Positions 8,917 through 17,502 of a DNA stretch of 64,000 nt are shown piece by piece; the first letter of the stretch is position 1, and the number at the start of each line of letters is the position of its first letter. The notes under the pieces were generated by a model, which was given only the letters and a program-made list of their open reading frames with translations, ran no database searches and was not told the DNA's origin. This DNA is from Bacilli bacterium (GTDB lineage Bacteria; Bacillota_I; Bacilli_A; RF39; UBA660): contig CAAGEE010000017.1 of the NCBI GenBank assembly GCA_900768815.1, positions 31,809 to 95,808 of the forward strand, given 5' to 3'. A program made the translations under genes and the position numbers.

Positions 8917-9135
8917 AACTTCCTTTACTTCCGGTATTTCGTTAATTATCAATTCTTCGATTCCATCTTTCAAGGTAACATCAAGCATTGGACAATCCTG
9001 ACATGCACCAGTTAATTTTACATATACAATATTATCCTCGTATTTAATAAACTCAAGGTTACCACCATCACTAATTAAAAAAGGTCTAACCTTATCAATA
9101 ATTGCTTTAATACGTAATTCTATATAATTATTCAT
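8902..9135 (-). CDS. NifU C-terminal domain protein (YutI-like)
   Basis: The 77-residue protein is the stand-alone NifU/Nfu domain: IIDKVRPFLISDGGNLEF at the start and the cluster-binding motif CQDCPMLDVTLKDGIEELI. Nfu proteins carry Fe-S clusters to target proteins. The start at 9135 is chosen because a GGTGA site precedes it; the longer reading to 9408 lacks support. It ends with TGA inside a terminator shared with the convergent yutH-like gene. Confidence 0.88.
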   Translation of the reverse strand: MNNYIELRIKAIIDKVRPFLISDGGNLEFIKYEDNIVYVKLTGACQDCPMLDVTLKDGIEELIINEIPEVKEVKNID

Positions 9136-9239
9136 CTTATTCACCAAGAACATTATACTATTTAAAAAGTTAGAAGTAAAGAAAGTTTCCTTGTTATAAA
9201 ATATAAAAAATGATATAATCAATACAGAGGGAGTATCAA

Positions 9240-9611
9240 ATGAAAAAATATCAAGTAGGAGAAAAGGTAACTGGTTGTGTAACTGGAATAGAGAAATATG
9301 GAATATTCGTAAGCCTAGATGATTACTATAGTGGGTTAATTCACATATCTGAAATAACCGATAACTATGTAAGAAATATCCATGATTATATAAATGTTGG
9401 TGAAACAATTCAAGCTATTGTCTTAGAAGAAAATGAAAAAGAACATCATGTTAGATTAAGTATTAAAAATATAGAGTATAGAAATTCAAAAATGGATAAA
9501 ACCAAAATAAAAGAAAGTCTACATGGCTTCACAAACCTAAAAAAACAATTAAATATTTGGACCGAAAATAAAATAAAAGAACTAAATACAATAAAAGCCG
9601 AAAAAAAATAA
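9240..9611 (+). CDS. S1-domain RNA-binding protein (CvfD/YugI-like)
   Basis: The 123-residue protein has one S1 domain: VGEKVTGCVTGIEKYGIFVSL, then YSGLIHISEIT, VGETIQAIVLE and HHVRLSIKN, followed by a basic tail. Single-S1 proteins of the YugI/CvfD/GSP13 type bind the ribosome or mRNA and tune translation in Firmicutes. GAGGGAG precedes the ATG, and a TGATATAAT element near 9210 is its likely promoter. The tRNA cluster follows. Confidence 0.85.
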   Translation: MKKYQVGEKVTGCVTGIEKYGIFVSLDDYYSGLIHISEITDNYVRNIHDYINVGETIQAIVLEENEKEHHVRLSIKNIEYRNSKMDKTKIKESLHGFTNLKKQLNIWTENKIKELNTIKAEKK

Positions 9612-9629
9612 AAAAATTTACAAATTTAG

Positions 9630-9658
9630 TTGACAAAGTAAATAATAGTTGGTATATT
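9630..9658 (+). promoter_or_regulatory. Sigma-A promoter of the first tRNA operon
   Basis: TTGACA at 9630-9635 and TATATT at 9653-9658 are separated by 17 bases, about 24 bases before tRNA-Val. Confidence 0.8.
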
Positions 9659-9681
9659 TAATACTGTCAACTGGTTCATTT

Positions 9682-9758
9682 GGGCGATTAGCTCAGTTGG
9701 TTAGAGCACTTGCCTTACAAGCAAGGGGTCACAGGTTCGAGTCCTGTATCGCCCACCA
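9682..9758 (+). tRNA. tRNA-Val (UAC)
   Basis: Full cloverleaf with GGGCGAT acceptor arm, anticodon loop CTTACAA, a GGTTCGAGTCC T-arm and an encoded CCA. It is the first of six tRNAs in this unit. Confidence 0.97.
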
Positions 9759-9767
9759 TTTATTAAT

Positions 9768-9843
<76 letters not shown>

Positions 9844-9850
9844 TTTTTTT

Positions 9851-9935
9851 GGAGAGGTAGCGAAGAGGCTAAACGCGACAGACTGTAAATCTGTTCTCAT
9901 TGAGTTCGATGGTTCGAATCCATCTCTCTCCACCA
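9851..9935 (+). tRNA. tRNA-Tyr (GUA)
   Basis: An 85-base gene with a long variable arm, anticodon loop CTGTAAA and GGTTCGAATCC T-arm, with encoded CCA. The long variable arm is as expected for bacterial tRNA-Tyr. Confidence 0.96.
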
Positions 9936-9943
9936 CTTAAGTT

Positions 9944-10018
9944 TGCCTCGTAGCCAAGTGGTAAGGCATCAGACTTTGACTCTGACATGCGTTAGTTCGA
10001 ATCTAACCGAGGCAGCCA
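9944..10018 (+). tRNA. tRNA-Gln (UUG)
   Basis: Acceptor TGCCTCG pairs with CGAGGCA; anticodon loop CTTTGAC; encoded CCA after discriminator G. Confidence 0.96.
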
Positions 10019-10029
10019 TTTATATATTT

Positions 10030-10105
10030 GATCTGTTAGCTCAGTCGGTAGAGCATTTGACTTTTAATCAAAGGGTCATGAGTTCGAATCTCATACAGGT
10101 CACCA
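10030..10105 (+). tRNA. tRNA-Lys (UUU)
   Basis: Acceptor GATCTGT pairs with ACAGGTC with one G-U pair; anticodon loop CTTTTAA; encoded CCA. Confidence 0.96.
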
Positions 10106-10107
10106 GT

Positions 10108-10196
10108 GCCTGAGTGGCGGAATTGGTAGACGCACAGGACTTAAAATCCTGCGAGAATCAACCCTCGTGCCGGTTCAAGTCCGGCCTTAGGCACCA
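10108..10196 (+). tRNA. tRNA-Leu (UAA)
   Basis: An 89-base class II tRNA with a long variable arm and anticodon loop CTTAAAA; encoded CCA. Only two bases separate it from tRNA-Lys. Confidence 0.96.
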
Positions 10197-10208
10197 TAAA
10201 GTATAAAA

Positions 10209-10231
10209 CGGGCCATTGGTCCGATTTTTTT
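10209..10231 (+). terminator. Terminator of the first tRNA operon
   Basis: CGGGCC (10209-10214) pairs with GGTCCG (10218-10223) over a 3-base loop, followed by a T run. Confidence 0.85.
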
Positions 10232-10273
10232 CTAAAGATGTGCAATAAAAAAACAATAAATATATAAAATTTG

Positions 10274-10303
10274 TTGACACATCTCAAAACACTATGGTAT
10301 AAT
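10274..10303 (+). promoter_or_regulatory. Consensus sigma-A promoter of the second tRNA operon
   Basis: Perfect TTGACA (10274-10279) and TATAAT (10298-10303) with an 18-base spacer, 31 bases before tRNA-Ser. It lies right after the previous terminator, so the twelve tRNAs form two units. Confidence 0.92.
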
Positions 10304-10333
10304 CAATTTGTCGTTCGAAATAGAACCGCAAAT

Positions 10334-10426
10334 GGAGGAATACCCAAGTCTGGTTGAAGGGACCGGTCTTGAAAACCGGGAGGTCGTGCAAACGGCGCAG
10401 GGGTTCGAATCCCTTTTCCTCCGCCA
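10334..10426 (+). tRNA. tRNA-Ser (UGA)
   Basis: A 93-base class II tRNA with GGAGGAA acceptor arm, anticodon loop CTTGAAA, long variable arm and encoded CCA. Confidence 0.96.
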
Positions 10427-10435
10427 TTATAATAT

Positions 10436-10512
<77 letters not shown>

Positions 10513-10516
10513 ATTT

Positions 10517-10593
10517 GGTCTCATGGTGCAGCTGGTTAACACGTCTGCCTGTCACGCAGAAGATCGCGGGTTCGAGTCCCGTTGAGACCGCCA
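10517..10593 (+). tRNA. tRNA-Asp (GUC)
   Basis: Acceptor GGTCTCA pairs with TGAGACC; anticodon loop CTGTCAC; encoded CCA. Confidence 0.96.
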
Positions 10594-10601
10594 TTATTTT
10601 T

Positions 10602-10677
10602 GGCTTCATAGCTCAGTCGGTAGAGCAAGGGACTGAAAATCCCTGTGTCGCTGGTTCGATTCCCGCTGGAGCCACCA
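10602..10677 (+). tRNA. tRNA-Phe (GAA)
   Basis: Acceptor GGCTTCA, anticodon loop CTGAAAA, encoded CCA. Confidence 0.96.
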
Positions 10678-10736
10678 TTTTTAATTTATATATTCACGAG
10701 ACGTGCTTAACTTTCGAAAAAGTATGCGAGGGTTAT

Positions 10737-10813
10737 GCGCTCGTAGCTCAGTTGGATAGAGTGTTTGGCTACGAACCAAAAGGTCAGGGGTTCGAATCCC
10801 TTCGGGCGCACCA
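10737..10813 (+). tRNA. tRNA-Arg (ACG)
   Basis: Acceptor GCGCTCG, anticodon loop CTACGAA (A34 would be converted to inosine), encoded CCA. A 59-base spacer with no visible gene separates it from tRNA-Phe. Confidence 0.95.
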
Positions 10814-10818
10814 TATAT

Positions 10819-10895
10819 CGGGAAGTGGCTCAACTTGGTAGAGCACTTGGTTTGGGACCAAGGGGTTGCAGGTTCAAATCCTGTCTTCCCGACCA
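10819..10895 (+). tRNA. tRNA-Pro (UGG)
   Basis: Acceptor CGGGAAG, anticodon loop TTTGGGA, encoded CCA. Last gene of the tRNA cluster. Confidence 0.96.
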
Positions 10896-10905
10896 TAAGT
10901 AATTT

Positions 10906-10929
10906 AACGTTGAGAAATCAACGTTTTTA
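10906..10929 (+). terminator. Terminator of the second tRNA operon
   Basis: AACGTTGA (10906-10913), GAAA loop, TCAACGTT (10918-10925), then a T run. The same hairpin occurs after tRNA-Ala at 29041. Confidence 0.9.
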
Positions 10930-10999
10930 TTTTGTAAATTTGACTTTTTAAGCTACATTTTATATACTTAAATAAACAATAAGAAACGGGTTGATAACA

Positions 11000-12226
11000 A
11001 TGAAATTTATTGAGAATATAGATAGAGAAGAGTACACAGAATTTGTGATTAATCATCCCAATTCTCACTTCCTAAAATCATATGAATGGGGAGTTGTCTC
11101 TAGAAAAAGAGGATTAATACCACATTATGTTGGACTAAAAGACAAAGATAAACTAGTCGCAACAGCACTACTATTGGAAAAAAAACTACCACTAGGCTAT
11201 AAGTATTACTATATTCCACGTGGCTATACAATAGATTATACAAACACTGATTTACTATACGAACTAACAAAAGAACTAGAAACTTATTCAAAAAAAAATA
11301 ATGCCATATTTTTTAGAATAGATCCAGATATAAAATTACATACAATTGATGAAGATGCTAATGTCATTGAAGGTGAAAATAACTATGAGTTAGTTAATAC
11401 TTTAAAGAAAATTGGTTTCAAGCACAAAAAGTTAAATTTATATTTTGAAAATATGCAACCACGTTTTACTTTCAGAATAGATTTAAGTCCAAGCATGGAA
11501 ACCTTAAGAAAAAACTACAGTAAAAGTGTAAACAGATGGATAAAAAAAGCTGATAAGTATGGTGTCACAACTAAAATAGGTAATAAAGATGAATTACCTG
11601 AATTTGTAAGATTAATGAAGATGACTGAGAAAAGACAAGGATTTTTCTCACATGAATATTCTTTTTATGAAAATATGTATGATGAATTTAAAAAAATAGA
11701 TTCAGTAAGTATTTTACTTGCTAAAGTAAATATAAATAACATTATAGAAGCCATTAATAAGGAATTAGAAATTTGTAATGATGAAGGAAAAAAAGAAAAA
11801 CTCCTTCTTCAAAAAGAACACTACGAAGAATTAAAGAAAAAACCTCATCATGATACTGTAAGTTCTTACATAAATGTCCATTACGGTAATAAGAGTTGGT
11901 ATTTGTATGGAGCAAATGATATGGATTATAAAGATACATATGCCAATTACAAACTATTCGATTTTCAGATAATGCACGCTAAAGAACTAAAAAAAGACAT
12001 CTTTGATGAATTTGGTACGGTTGGAAATCCAAAAACAAAAAAATCTATAGCAGGACTACATGAATTCAAAAGAAAATTTGGTGGTGAGTACACAGAATTT
12101 ATTGGTGAATTCACATACATAGTAAATCCAATCATGTATTTTCTATTTGAAAAACTAGTGGTATTCTATAGAAAACCATTAAAATTATTAAGACACATAA
12201 AAGTACAAATACAAAAAAACAATTAA
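11000..12226 (+). CDS. FemX/FemAB-type peptidoglycan cross-bridge aminoacyltransferase (first copy)
   Basis: The 408-residue protein shows the Fem family pattern: NSHFLKSYEWGVVSRKRG, an acyltransferase-type first half (FFRIDPDIKL), RKNYSKSVNRWIKKADKYGV, and the late HEFKRKFGGEYTEFIGEF. A charged helical arm lies near residues 250-295. Fem enzymes add amino acids from charged tRNA to the lipid II stem peptide at the inner membrane face. The start at 11000 follows GGGTTGA; the TTG at 10991 is also open. It lies right after the tRNA cluster and before a MurJ-type flippase. Confidence 0.87.
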   Translation: MKFIENIDREEYTEFVINHPNSHFLKSYEWGVVSRKRGLIPHYVGLKDKDKLVATALLLEKKLPLGYKYYYIPRGYTIDYTNTDLLYELTKELETYSKKNNAIFFRIDPDIKLHTIDEDANVIEGENNYELVNTLKKIGFKHKKLNLYFENMQPRFTFRIDLSPSMETLRKNYSKSVNRWIKKADKYGVTTKIGNKDELPEFVRLMKMTEKRQGFFSHEYSFYENMYDEFKKIDSVSILLAKVNINNIIEAINKELEICNDEGKKEKLLLQKEHYEELKKKPHHDTVSSYINVHYGNKSWYLYGANDMDYKDTYANYKLFDFQIMHAKELKKDIFDEFGTVGNPKTKKSIAGLHEFKRKFGGEYTEFIGEFTYIVNPIMYFLFEKLVVFYRKPLKLLRHIKVQIQKNN

Positions 12227-12265
12227 TATAAAAAAGATAAAACCAATTATGAATGCAGGTGAAAT

Positions 12266-13933
12266 ATGAAAAAGGATTCGTTTTTAAAAGGTGCTGTAAT
12301 GGCAACCTTTTGTATAGTTTTTAGTAAGATTCTAGGAATTATATATGTTATACCATTTCACGCTATAATCGGAACTAATGGTAGGGCACTATATAGTTAT
12401 GCTTACAATATGTATATGTTATTCTTAAACTTTTCAACAGTAGGCATACCATTAGCAATAAGTAAAATAGTCAGTGAATATCATGCTCTGGGTTATGAAG
12501 ATACAAAAAAAAGAGCTTACAGGATAGCCTTAAAAATAATATTTGCAATGTCCATATTATCAACCATTGCCTTACTTTTATTAGCCCCAACAATTGCTAA
12601 TACAATTATTGGTGATGTTAAAGGTGGTAACACGATTGAAGATATAACATATGTATTACGTGTATCAGCAAGTGCTATACTATTTGTAACGATGCTAAGC
12701 GGTGTAAGAGGTTATTTACAAGGTCATAAATATATAACTCCATCTTCAATAAGCCAAGTGATTGAACAACTAGTCAGAGTCATAATAATCATTTTTGGAA
12801 GTTACATAGCTGTAAAATTATTTGGTACAAAAGAAGCTGTAGGAGTGGCCATTTTTGGAGCAACAGCAGGTGCAATAGTAGCACTAATATATCTTGAACT
12901 AAAAATGCGAAAACAGTTTAAAAGTGAAGAAAACATTCAGGTAAAAGAAGAAGAAAAACAGGTTACAAACAAATATCTAGCTAAAAAACTATTAGAGTAT
13001 ACAGTACCATTTATCATCGTATCGGTAGCGGTTTCACTATATAACACAATTGATATGTTAAGCATAGTAAAACCATTAATGAAGTATGGGCACCTAGCTA
13101 TCCAAGATGCAGAAATGGTTCTATCAATAATTTCAACCTGGGGTGCAAAACTAAATAGTATAGTAACTTCTATAGCAGCTGGTGTAGTAGTAGCAGTCCT
13201 ACCCAATATCACTAGTGACTTTGTAAAGAAAAACTATAAAGAAGTTGACAAAAAAATAAATAAAACAATCCAAATGGTCCTATATTTCGTAATGCCTATG
13301 GTAATTGGTCTTTCATTCTTAGCAGAACCAGTATGGTACTTATTCTACGGAAAAAGCCCACTAGGTGTAAAAGTATTTTCATATAGTATATTTACCGCAA
13401 TATTCTATTCACTATTCTTAAATATTCATACCATACTTCAATCTGTTGGTCATCATAAAGCAGCCAATCGAGCTATATTTTTTGGTCTAGTAACAAAACT
13501 ATGTCTAACAGTACCATTAATAATTCTTTTCTCAAAAACTACAATAATTCCAGCATATTATGGTTCAATTACCGCAACAATACTAGCTTACATTACATCA
13601 ATAGTTATAAGTCTTATAGACATAAAGAAGAATTTAAATGTTTCATTTAAAACTACAAAAGAAAAATTATATAAAATAACTTTTTCAAGTCTATTCATGT
13701 TAGTAGTTCTTTTCTTAATAAAATTATTTATCCCACTATCAGGTGGTAAAGTATATTCTCTAATTATAGTAATGCTATATGCTGTTATAGGAGGAGCAAT
13801 CTACTTTATACTAACTTCTAAAATGCACATATTTGAAGATATATTCGAATGTACATTCATGGACTTTATAAATAAAATACTAAAAAGAAAAAAAGTCACC
13901 AATAATAATAATAAAGAAAAAGAAAGTAAGTAA
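12266..13933 (+). CDS. MOP-superfamily flippase (MurJ/SpoVB-like)
   Basis: The 555-residue protein has about 14 membrane segments and the N-terminal pattern of the SpoVB/YtgP group (FLKGAVMATFCIVFSKILGIIYVIPF, written here only in part). These transporters flip lipid II or other undecaprenyl-linked sugars. Flanking Fem genes strongly suggest the substrate is modified lipid II, so MurJ function is likely. A sporulation-specific SpoVB role is the alternative. The basic C-terminus (KKVTNNNNKEKESK) is cytosolic. Confidence 0.85.
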   Translation: MKKDSFLKGAVMATFCIVFSKILGIIYVIPFHAIIGTNGRALYSYAYNMYMLFLNFSTVGIPLAISKIVSEYHALGYEDTKKRAYRIALKIIFAMSILSTIALLLLAPTIANTIIGDVKGGNTIEDITYVLRVSASAILFVTMLSGVRGYLQGHKYITPSSISQVIEQLVRVIIIIFGSYIAVKLFGTKEAVGVAIFGATAGAIVALIYLELKMRKQFKSEENIQVKEEEKQVTNKYLAKKLLEYTVPFIIVSVAVSLYNTIDMLSIVKPLMKYGHLAIQDAEMVLSIISTWGAKLNSIVTSIAAGVVVAVLPNITSDFVKKNYKEVDKKINKTIQMVLYFVMPMVIGLSFLAEPVWYLFYGKSPLGVKVFSYSIFTAIFYSLFLNIHTILQSVGHHKAANRAIFFGLVTKLCLTVPLIILFSKTTIIPAYYGSITATILAYITSIVISLIDIKKNLNVSFKTTKEKLYKITFSSLFMLVVLFLIKLFIPLSGGKVYSLIIVMLYAVIGGAIYFILTSKMHIFEDIFECTFMDFINKILKRKKVTNNNNKEKESK

Positions 13934-13971
13934 ACAGAAATGATAAATTAAATACTAAGGATGGTAATAAT

Positions 13972-15234
13972 ATGGAATTTGTAATATTGACAAAAAAAGA
14001 ATTTGATGATTTTTCAAGTAATTATAAGGATAAATGTTATCTTCAAAGTTCTAATATAGCTGAATTTAGAAAAACTCAAGGTTGGCATACTGAATATGTA
14101 GGAGTAAAAGAAAATAAAAAAGTCCTAGCCGCAACACTTTTACTATCAAAAAAACGTCATATCAAGAAAGAGTTTTATACGCTACGAGGACCACAATTAG
14201 ACTACAATAATGAAAAACTTCTAAACTTTTTTATGACTGAGTTAAAAAAATATGTCAAAAACAATAATGGCTATTTTTTACGTATAGATCCATATATAGA
14301 ACTCAAGTCTTTAGATAAAGATGCTAAACCTACCGATGGCTTTGATAATTCTAATATAATTACAAGTCTAAAAAAACTGGGCTTTATTGAAGTAAAATCA
14401 AAACAAATGACTGATACAGTTCAGGCAAAATTTATGTATGTAATTGACTTAGAAGATAACCTAAATGATACTATGGCCGAAATGGATTCAAAGACAAGAC
14501 AAATGATAAGAAAAAATGAAAAACAGGGTGTAGTAATAAGAGTTGGTGATAAGAATGATGTTGAGTTATTTGAAAATATAATGAATAGAACAAGTCAAAG
14601 ACGTAAATTTTATGATCGTGGTCTTACATTTTATAAAAATATGTATGAAGCTTTAATTAAAGATAATATGATTTCACTAGTTTTTGCTGAATTAGATATT
14701 AATCTAGCTAGAGAAAATTTAAAAAGTGAACAAAAAGAAATTGAACTAGCTAGAAAAGACCGTGAAGAAAAGAAAAAACTTGGTAAATGCAATGAAAAGA
14801 AAGCCCAACAAAAAGAAATAGAAGAAAAAAAAGCTCTAGAAAGAATTTCTAAAAAAGAATCAGAACTAGAAGAACTTGAAAAGAAATACGGTAATAAAAT
14901 AACCTTAGGAGGAATTTTATATATCTTATATGGAGATGAAGTAGCTTCCTTATTTGGCGGTTGCTACGAAGAGTTTAAAGAGTATCAATGCTTCTATACA
15001 ATACATTATGAAATGATAAAGTATGCCATTTATCATAAATATAAAAGATATAATTTCTATGCCATAAATAACACTCTAGATAAAAATGATAGTCAGTATG
15101 GTATATATCAATTTAAACGTGGATTTGGAGGACATGTAATAGAGTTTATTGGTGAATTTATCTTACCAGTGGATAAACCTCTATACAAGTCAGTAAAGCT
15201 CTTATCGTCAATAAAAAGTAAACTAAAAAAATAA
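13972..15234 (+). CDS. FemX/FemAB-type aminoacyltransferase (second copy)
   Basis: The 420-residue protein is a second Fem enzyme, clearly diverged from the copy at 11000. It shows RKTQGWHTEYVGVKENKK, YFLRIDPYIELK, RQMIRKNEKQGVVIRVG and YQFKRGFGGHVIEFIGEF. Residues about 245-305 form a highly charged coiled coil (KEIELARKDREEKKKLGK), the two-helix arm found in Fem proteins. Two Fem enzymes imply a cross-bridge of at least two residues or two different additions. It shares an operon with the flippase. Confidence 0.87.
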   Translation: MEFVILTKKEFDDFSSNYKDKCYLQSSNIAEFRKTQGWHTEYVGVKENKKVLAATLLLSKKRHIKKEFYTLRGPQLDYNNEKLLNFFMTELKKYVKNNNGYFLRIDPYIELKSLDKDAKPTDGFDNSNIITSLKKLGFIEVKSKQMTDTVQAKFMYVIDLEDNLNDTMAEMDSKTRQMIRKNEKQGVVIRVGDKNDVELFENIMNRTSQRRKFYDRGLTFYKNMYEALIKDNMISLVFAELDINLARENLKSEQKEIELARKDREEKKKLGKCNEKKAQQKEIEEKKALERISKKESELEELEKKYGNKITLGGILYILYGDEVASLFGGCYEEFKEYQCFYTIHYEMIKYAIYHKYKRYNFYAINNTLDKNDSQYGIYQFKRGFGGHVIEFIGEFILPVDKPLYKSVKLLSSIKSKLKK

Positions 15235-15387
15235 AATATTTATATCAAAAAAAGTGTACACGATAAAATGTATGCTTTTTTTTTGCTTTCAAACATCATA
15301 CCCATATAAATTCTCCTAAAAAAATAAACACTTCTTTTAAATGCAAATTATAAATACATTCTCATATAATTATATAGGTGATTATAA

Positions 15388-16467
15388 GTGTTTAATTTAA
15401 AACAAATAAAAAAAAATCTATTAATTTTAATAATTACATTCTCTCTAGTAATTCCACTTCAAATAAATGCCTTAAATATAACTGCACCAACAGTCGCAAT
15501 TGATAATAATAGTGGTAGAATTCTCTATGAAAATAGAGCACATGAAAAAAGACTAATTGCTTCAACTACAAAAATATTAACTGCCATAGTAGCCCTTGAA
15601 AATAATGATTTAAACAAAGAAGTAACAGTAGGTAATGAAATATTAAAAATGTATGGAACAAGTATTTACCTTGAAGTAGGAGAAAAAATGAAAATAGAGG
15701 ATTTATTATATGGTTTATTACTAAGATCCGGTAATGATGCTGCTGTAGTTCTAGCAACTGCAACCTCCGGTAATGAAAAGAATTTTGTCAAAATAATGAA
15801 CAAAAAGGCTAAAGAAATAGGAATGACTGATAGTATTTTCGCTAATTCACACGGTCTAGATGAAGAAACGAAAAATTATTCAACTGCCTACGATATGTCT
15901 TTACTATCAAAATATGCCTCAAAAAATAAAACATATCAAAAAATGGTTTCAACAAAAAAATATGAATTATCAACTGGTACCAAAACTTATCTCTGGTATA
16001 ACAGAAATAAACTTTTAAACAATTATGAATTCTGTACTGGTGGAAAAAATGGCTACACACCAAGTGCCGGAAAAACACTAGTCACAACAGCAGAAAAAAA
16101 TAATTTAAACATCAGTATAGTTACATTAAATGATGGGGATGAATATATGACTCATCAAAAGTTATATGAGTACCTTTTCGAAAATTATAAAAACTATAAA
16201 ATTATTGATAAAAATATTTTTAATTCCACAAAAAGCTACACTGATGATAATCTTTATCTAAAAAAGTCCTTTTCTTATCCCTTAACCACAAAAGAAACAG
16301 AACAAATAAAAACTCTAATTAGTATAAATAATAAAAATAAAAACAAAGTAGGGGAAATATCTATCTATTTAAAAAATAACAAAATTGGTTCTCTTGATAT
16401 ATATAAAAATAAACAAAAAAAGGAGAAAAATCTCCTTCAAAAAATTAAAAAATTATTTATTAGATAA
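15388..16467 (+). CDS. D-alanyl-D-alanine carboxypeptidase (DacF/S11 family)
   Basis: The 359-residue protein has a signal peptide (residues 1-29) and all three penicillin-binding motifs: STTK (RLIASTTKILTAIVAL), SGN (LLRSGNDAAVVLA) and KNG (GGKNGYTPSAGKTL). It removes the terminal D-Ala from stem peptides outside the cell. The start is GTG at 15388 with AGGTGA seven bases before. The last 15 bases overlap the convergent phosphoesterase gene. A spore-cortex DacF role is possible but not shown. Confidence 0.9.
   Translation: MFNLKQIKKNLLILIITFSLVIPLQINALNITAPTVAIDNNSGRILYENRAHEKRLIASTTKILTAIVALENNDLNKEVTVGNEILKMYGTSIYLEVGEKMKIEDLLYGLLLRSGNDAAVVLATATSGNEKNFVKIMNKKAKEIGMTDSIFANSHGLDEETKNYSTAYDMSLLSKYASKNKTYQKMVSTKKYELSTGTKTYLWYNRNKLLNNYEFCTGGKNGYTPSAGKTLVTTAEKNNLNISIVTLNDGDEYMTHQKLYEYLFENYKNYKIIDKNIFNSTKSYTDDNLYLKKSFSYPLTTKETEQIKTLISINNKNKNKVGEISIYLKNNKIGSLDIYKNKQKKEKNLLQKIKKLFIR
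16419..16437 (-). terminator. Minus-strand terminator inside dacF
   Basis: Read on the minus strand, AAGGAGA and TCTCCTT form a hairpin followed by a T run. It would end the phosphoesterase message within the coding end of dacF. Confidence 0.55.
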
Positions 16468-17370
16468 TCTAAAAAAATTAATGCTTGGTTGACATAAAAA
16501 TCTAACTCCAATACCATTAGTACCAACACCAGAAGAGATAAATAACTTTGAATTACCTACATTGTATTTCTCACTATAGTAGTTATTTGCTCCCTCATAT
16601 TTAACTACACTACCTACAAAAGGTAAGATAATATTTCCATTATGCGAGTGTCCTGCCAATAAAAGATTTGCCTCATGTCCACTTAATATATAATCTGTTA
16701 AATCTGGTTCATGGAAAATAACAATTTTATATAGTTCAGTATTACTATTAGCATCCTTAAAATAATTATAAGCATCTTCAATATTATATTTTTTTTCTAA
16801 TAAACTTCCCACCCCAATTATAATTATTGGTAAATTATCATCATCATAAATTAAGTCATAAGAATTATTTAATAAAGAAAAGTTAGCTTGCTTAATTATA
16901 GTAGCATATTCATCACTATCTTCATCACCCATAACTGCATATTTTCCAATACTAGCATTAATACCAGATAAAGCTTTAATAAGTTTTTCTCGCTCGTTAG
17001 AAGAAATATTATAATTTTGATCGATTAAATCTCCTGTAAAAATGACTAAGTCTGGATTTCGACCATTAATAAGTTTTACTAGGTTCTTAACATCATTCAT
17101 AAAAATAGTAGAGCCATAATGTAAGTCTGAAAACTGAACAATTTTAGTTCCAGAAAAGTTTTTTGGAATTTTATCATCAATTATTCTTTCTTCCTTAACC
17201 ACAATCATTTTTGTAAAGATATATGTATTTAAAAGATAAAAAATTGTAACGCCAGCCATCAAAATAAATAAAATTTTGGTACAAAAAAGCACATTTTTTT
17301 TTCTTTTTTCTCTTTTTGCTTCACTTAAAATCTCCGATTGCTTTTCCCTGTTTAATTCTTCTCTAGTCAT
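16453..17370 (-). CDS. Membrane-anchored metallophosphoesterase (YkuE-like)
   Basis: The 305-residue protein has one membrane segment (about 30-50) and an outside calcineurin-like domain with FSDLHYG, FTGDLID and LAGHSHNG, and a HEPD segment. The usual GNHD motif reads GDED here, losing the asparagine and histidine. Relatives such as YkuE and LpxH-like proteins are metal-dependent phosphoesterases at the membrane. The ATG at 17370 is chosen because GGTGA lies just upstream. Activity may be altered by the missing motif residues. Confidence 0.78.
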   Translation of the reverse strand: MTREELNREKQSEILSEAKREKRKKNVLFCTKILFILMAGVTIFYLLNTYIFTKMIVVKEERIIDDKIPKNFSGTKIVQFSDLHYGSTIFMNDVKNLVKLINGRNPDLVIFTGDLIDQNYNISSNEREKLIKALSGINASIGKYAVMGDEDSDEYATIIKQANFSLLNNSYDLIYDDDNLPIIIIGVGSLLEKKYNIEDAYNYFKDANSNTELYKIVIFHEPDLTDYILSGHEANLLLAGHSHNGNIILPFVGSVVKYEGANNYYSEKYNVGNSKLFISSGVGTNGIGVRFLCQPSINFFRLSNK

Positions 17371-17502
17371 TACTATCACCAATTATATTGTAACATACAT
17401 TTTTATCTAATAGTAAAAAAATAAAAGATATGTTAAAATTATATAGTGATAAAAAATAAAAATGCCTCAGTACGATGCATTACATGAAAGGACTGATATA
17501 AA

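Noticed and set aside
8902..9408. 168-residue version of the NifU-like protein
   Set aside because: The extra N-terminal part overlaps the promoter and start of the S1-domain gene on the other strand. The start at 9135 has a proper ribosome-binding site and gives the standard Nfu length.
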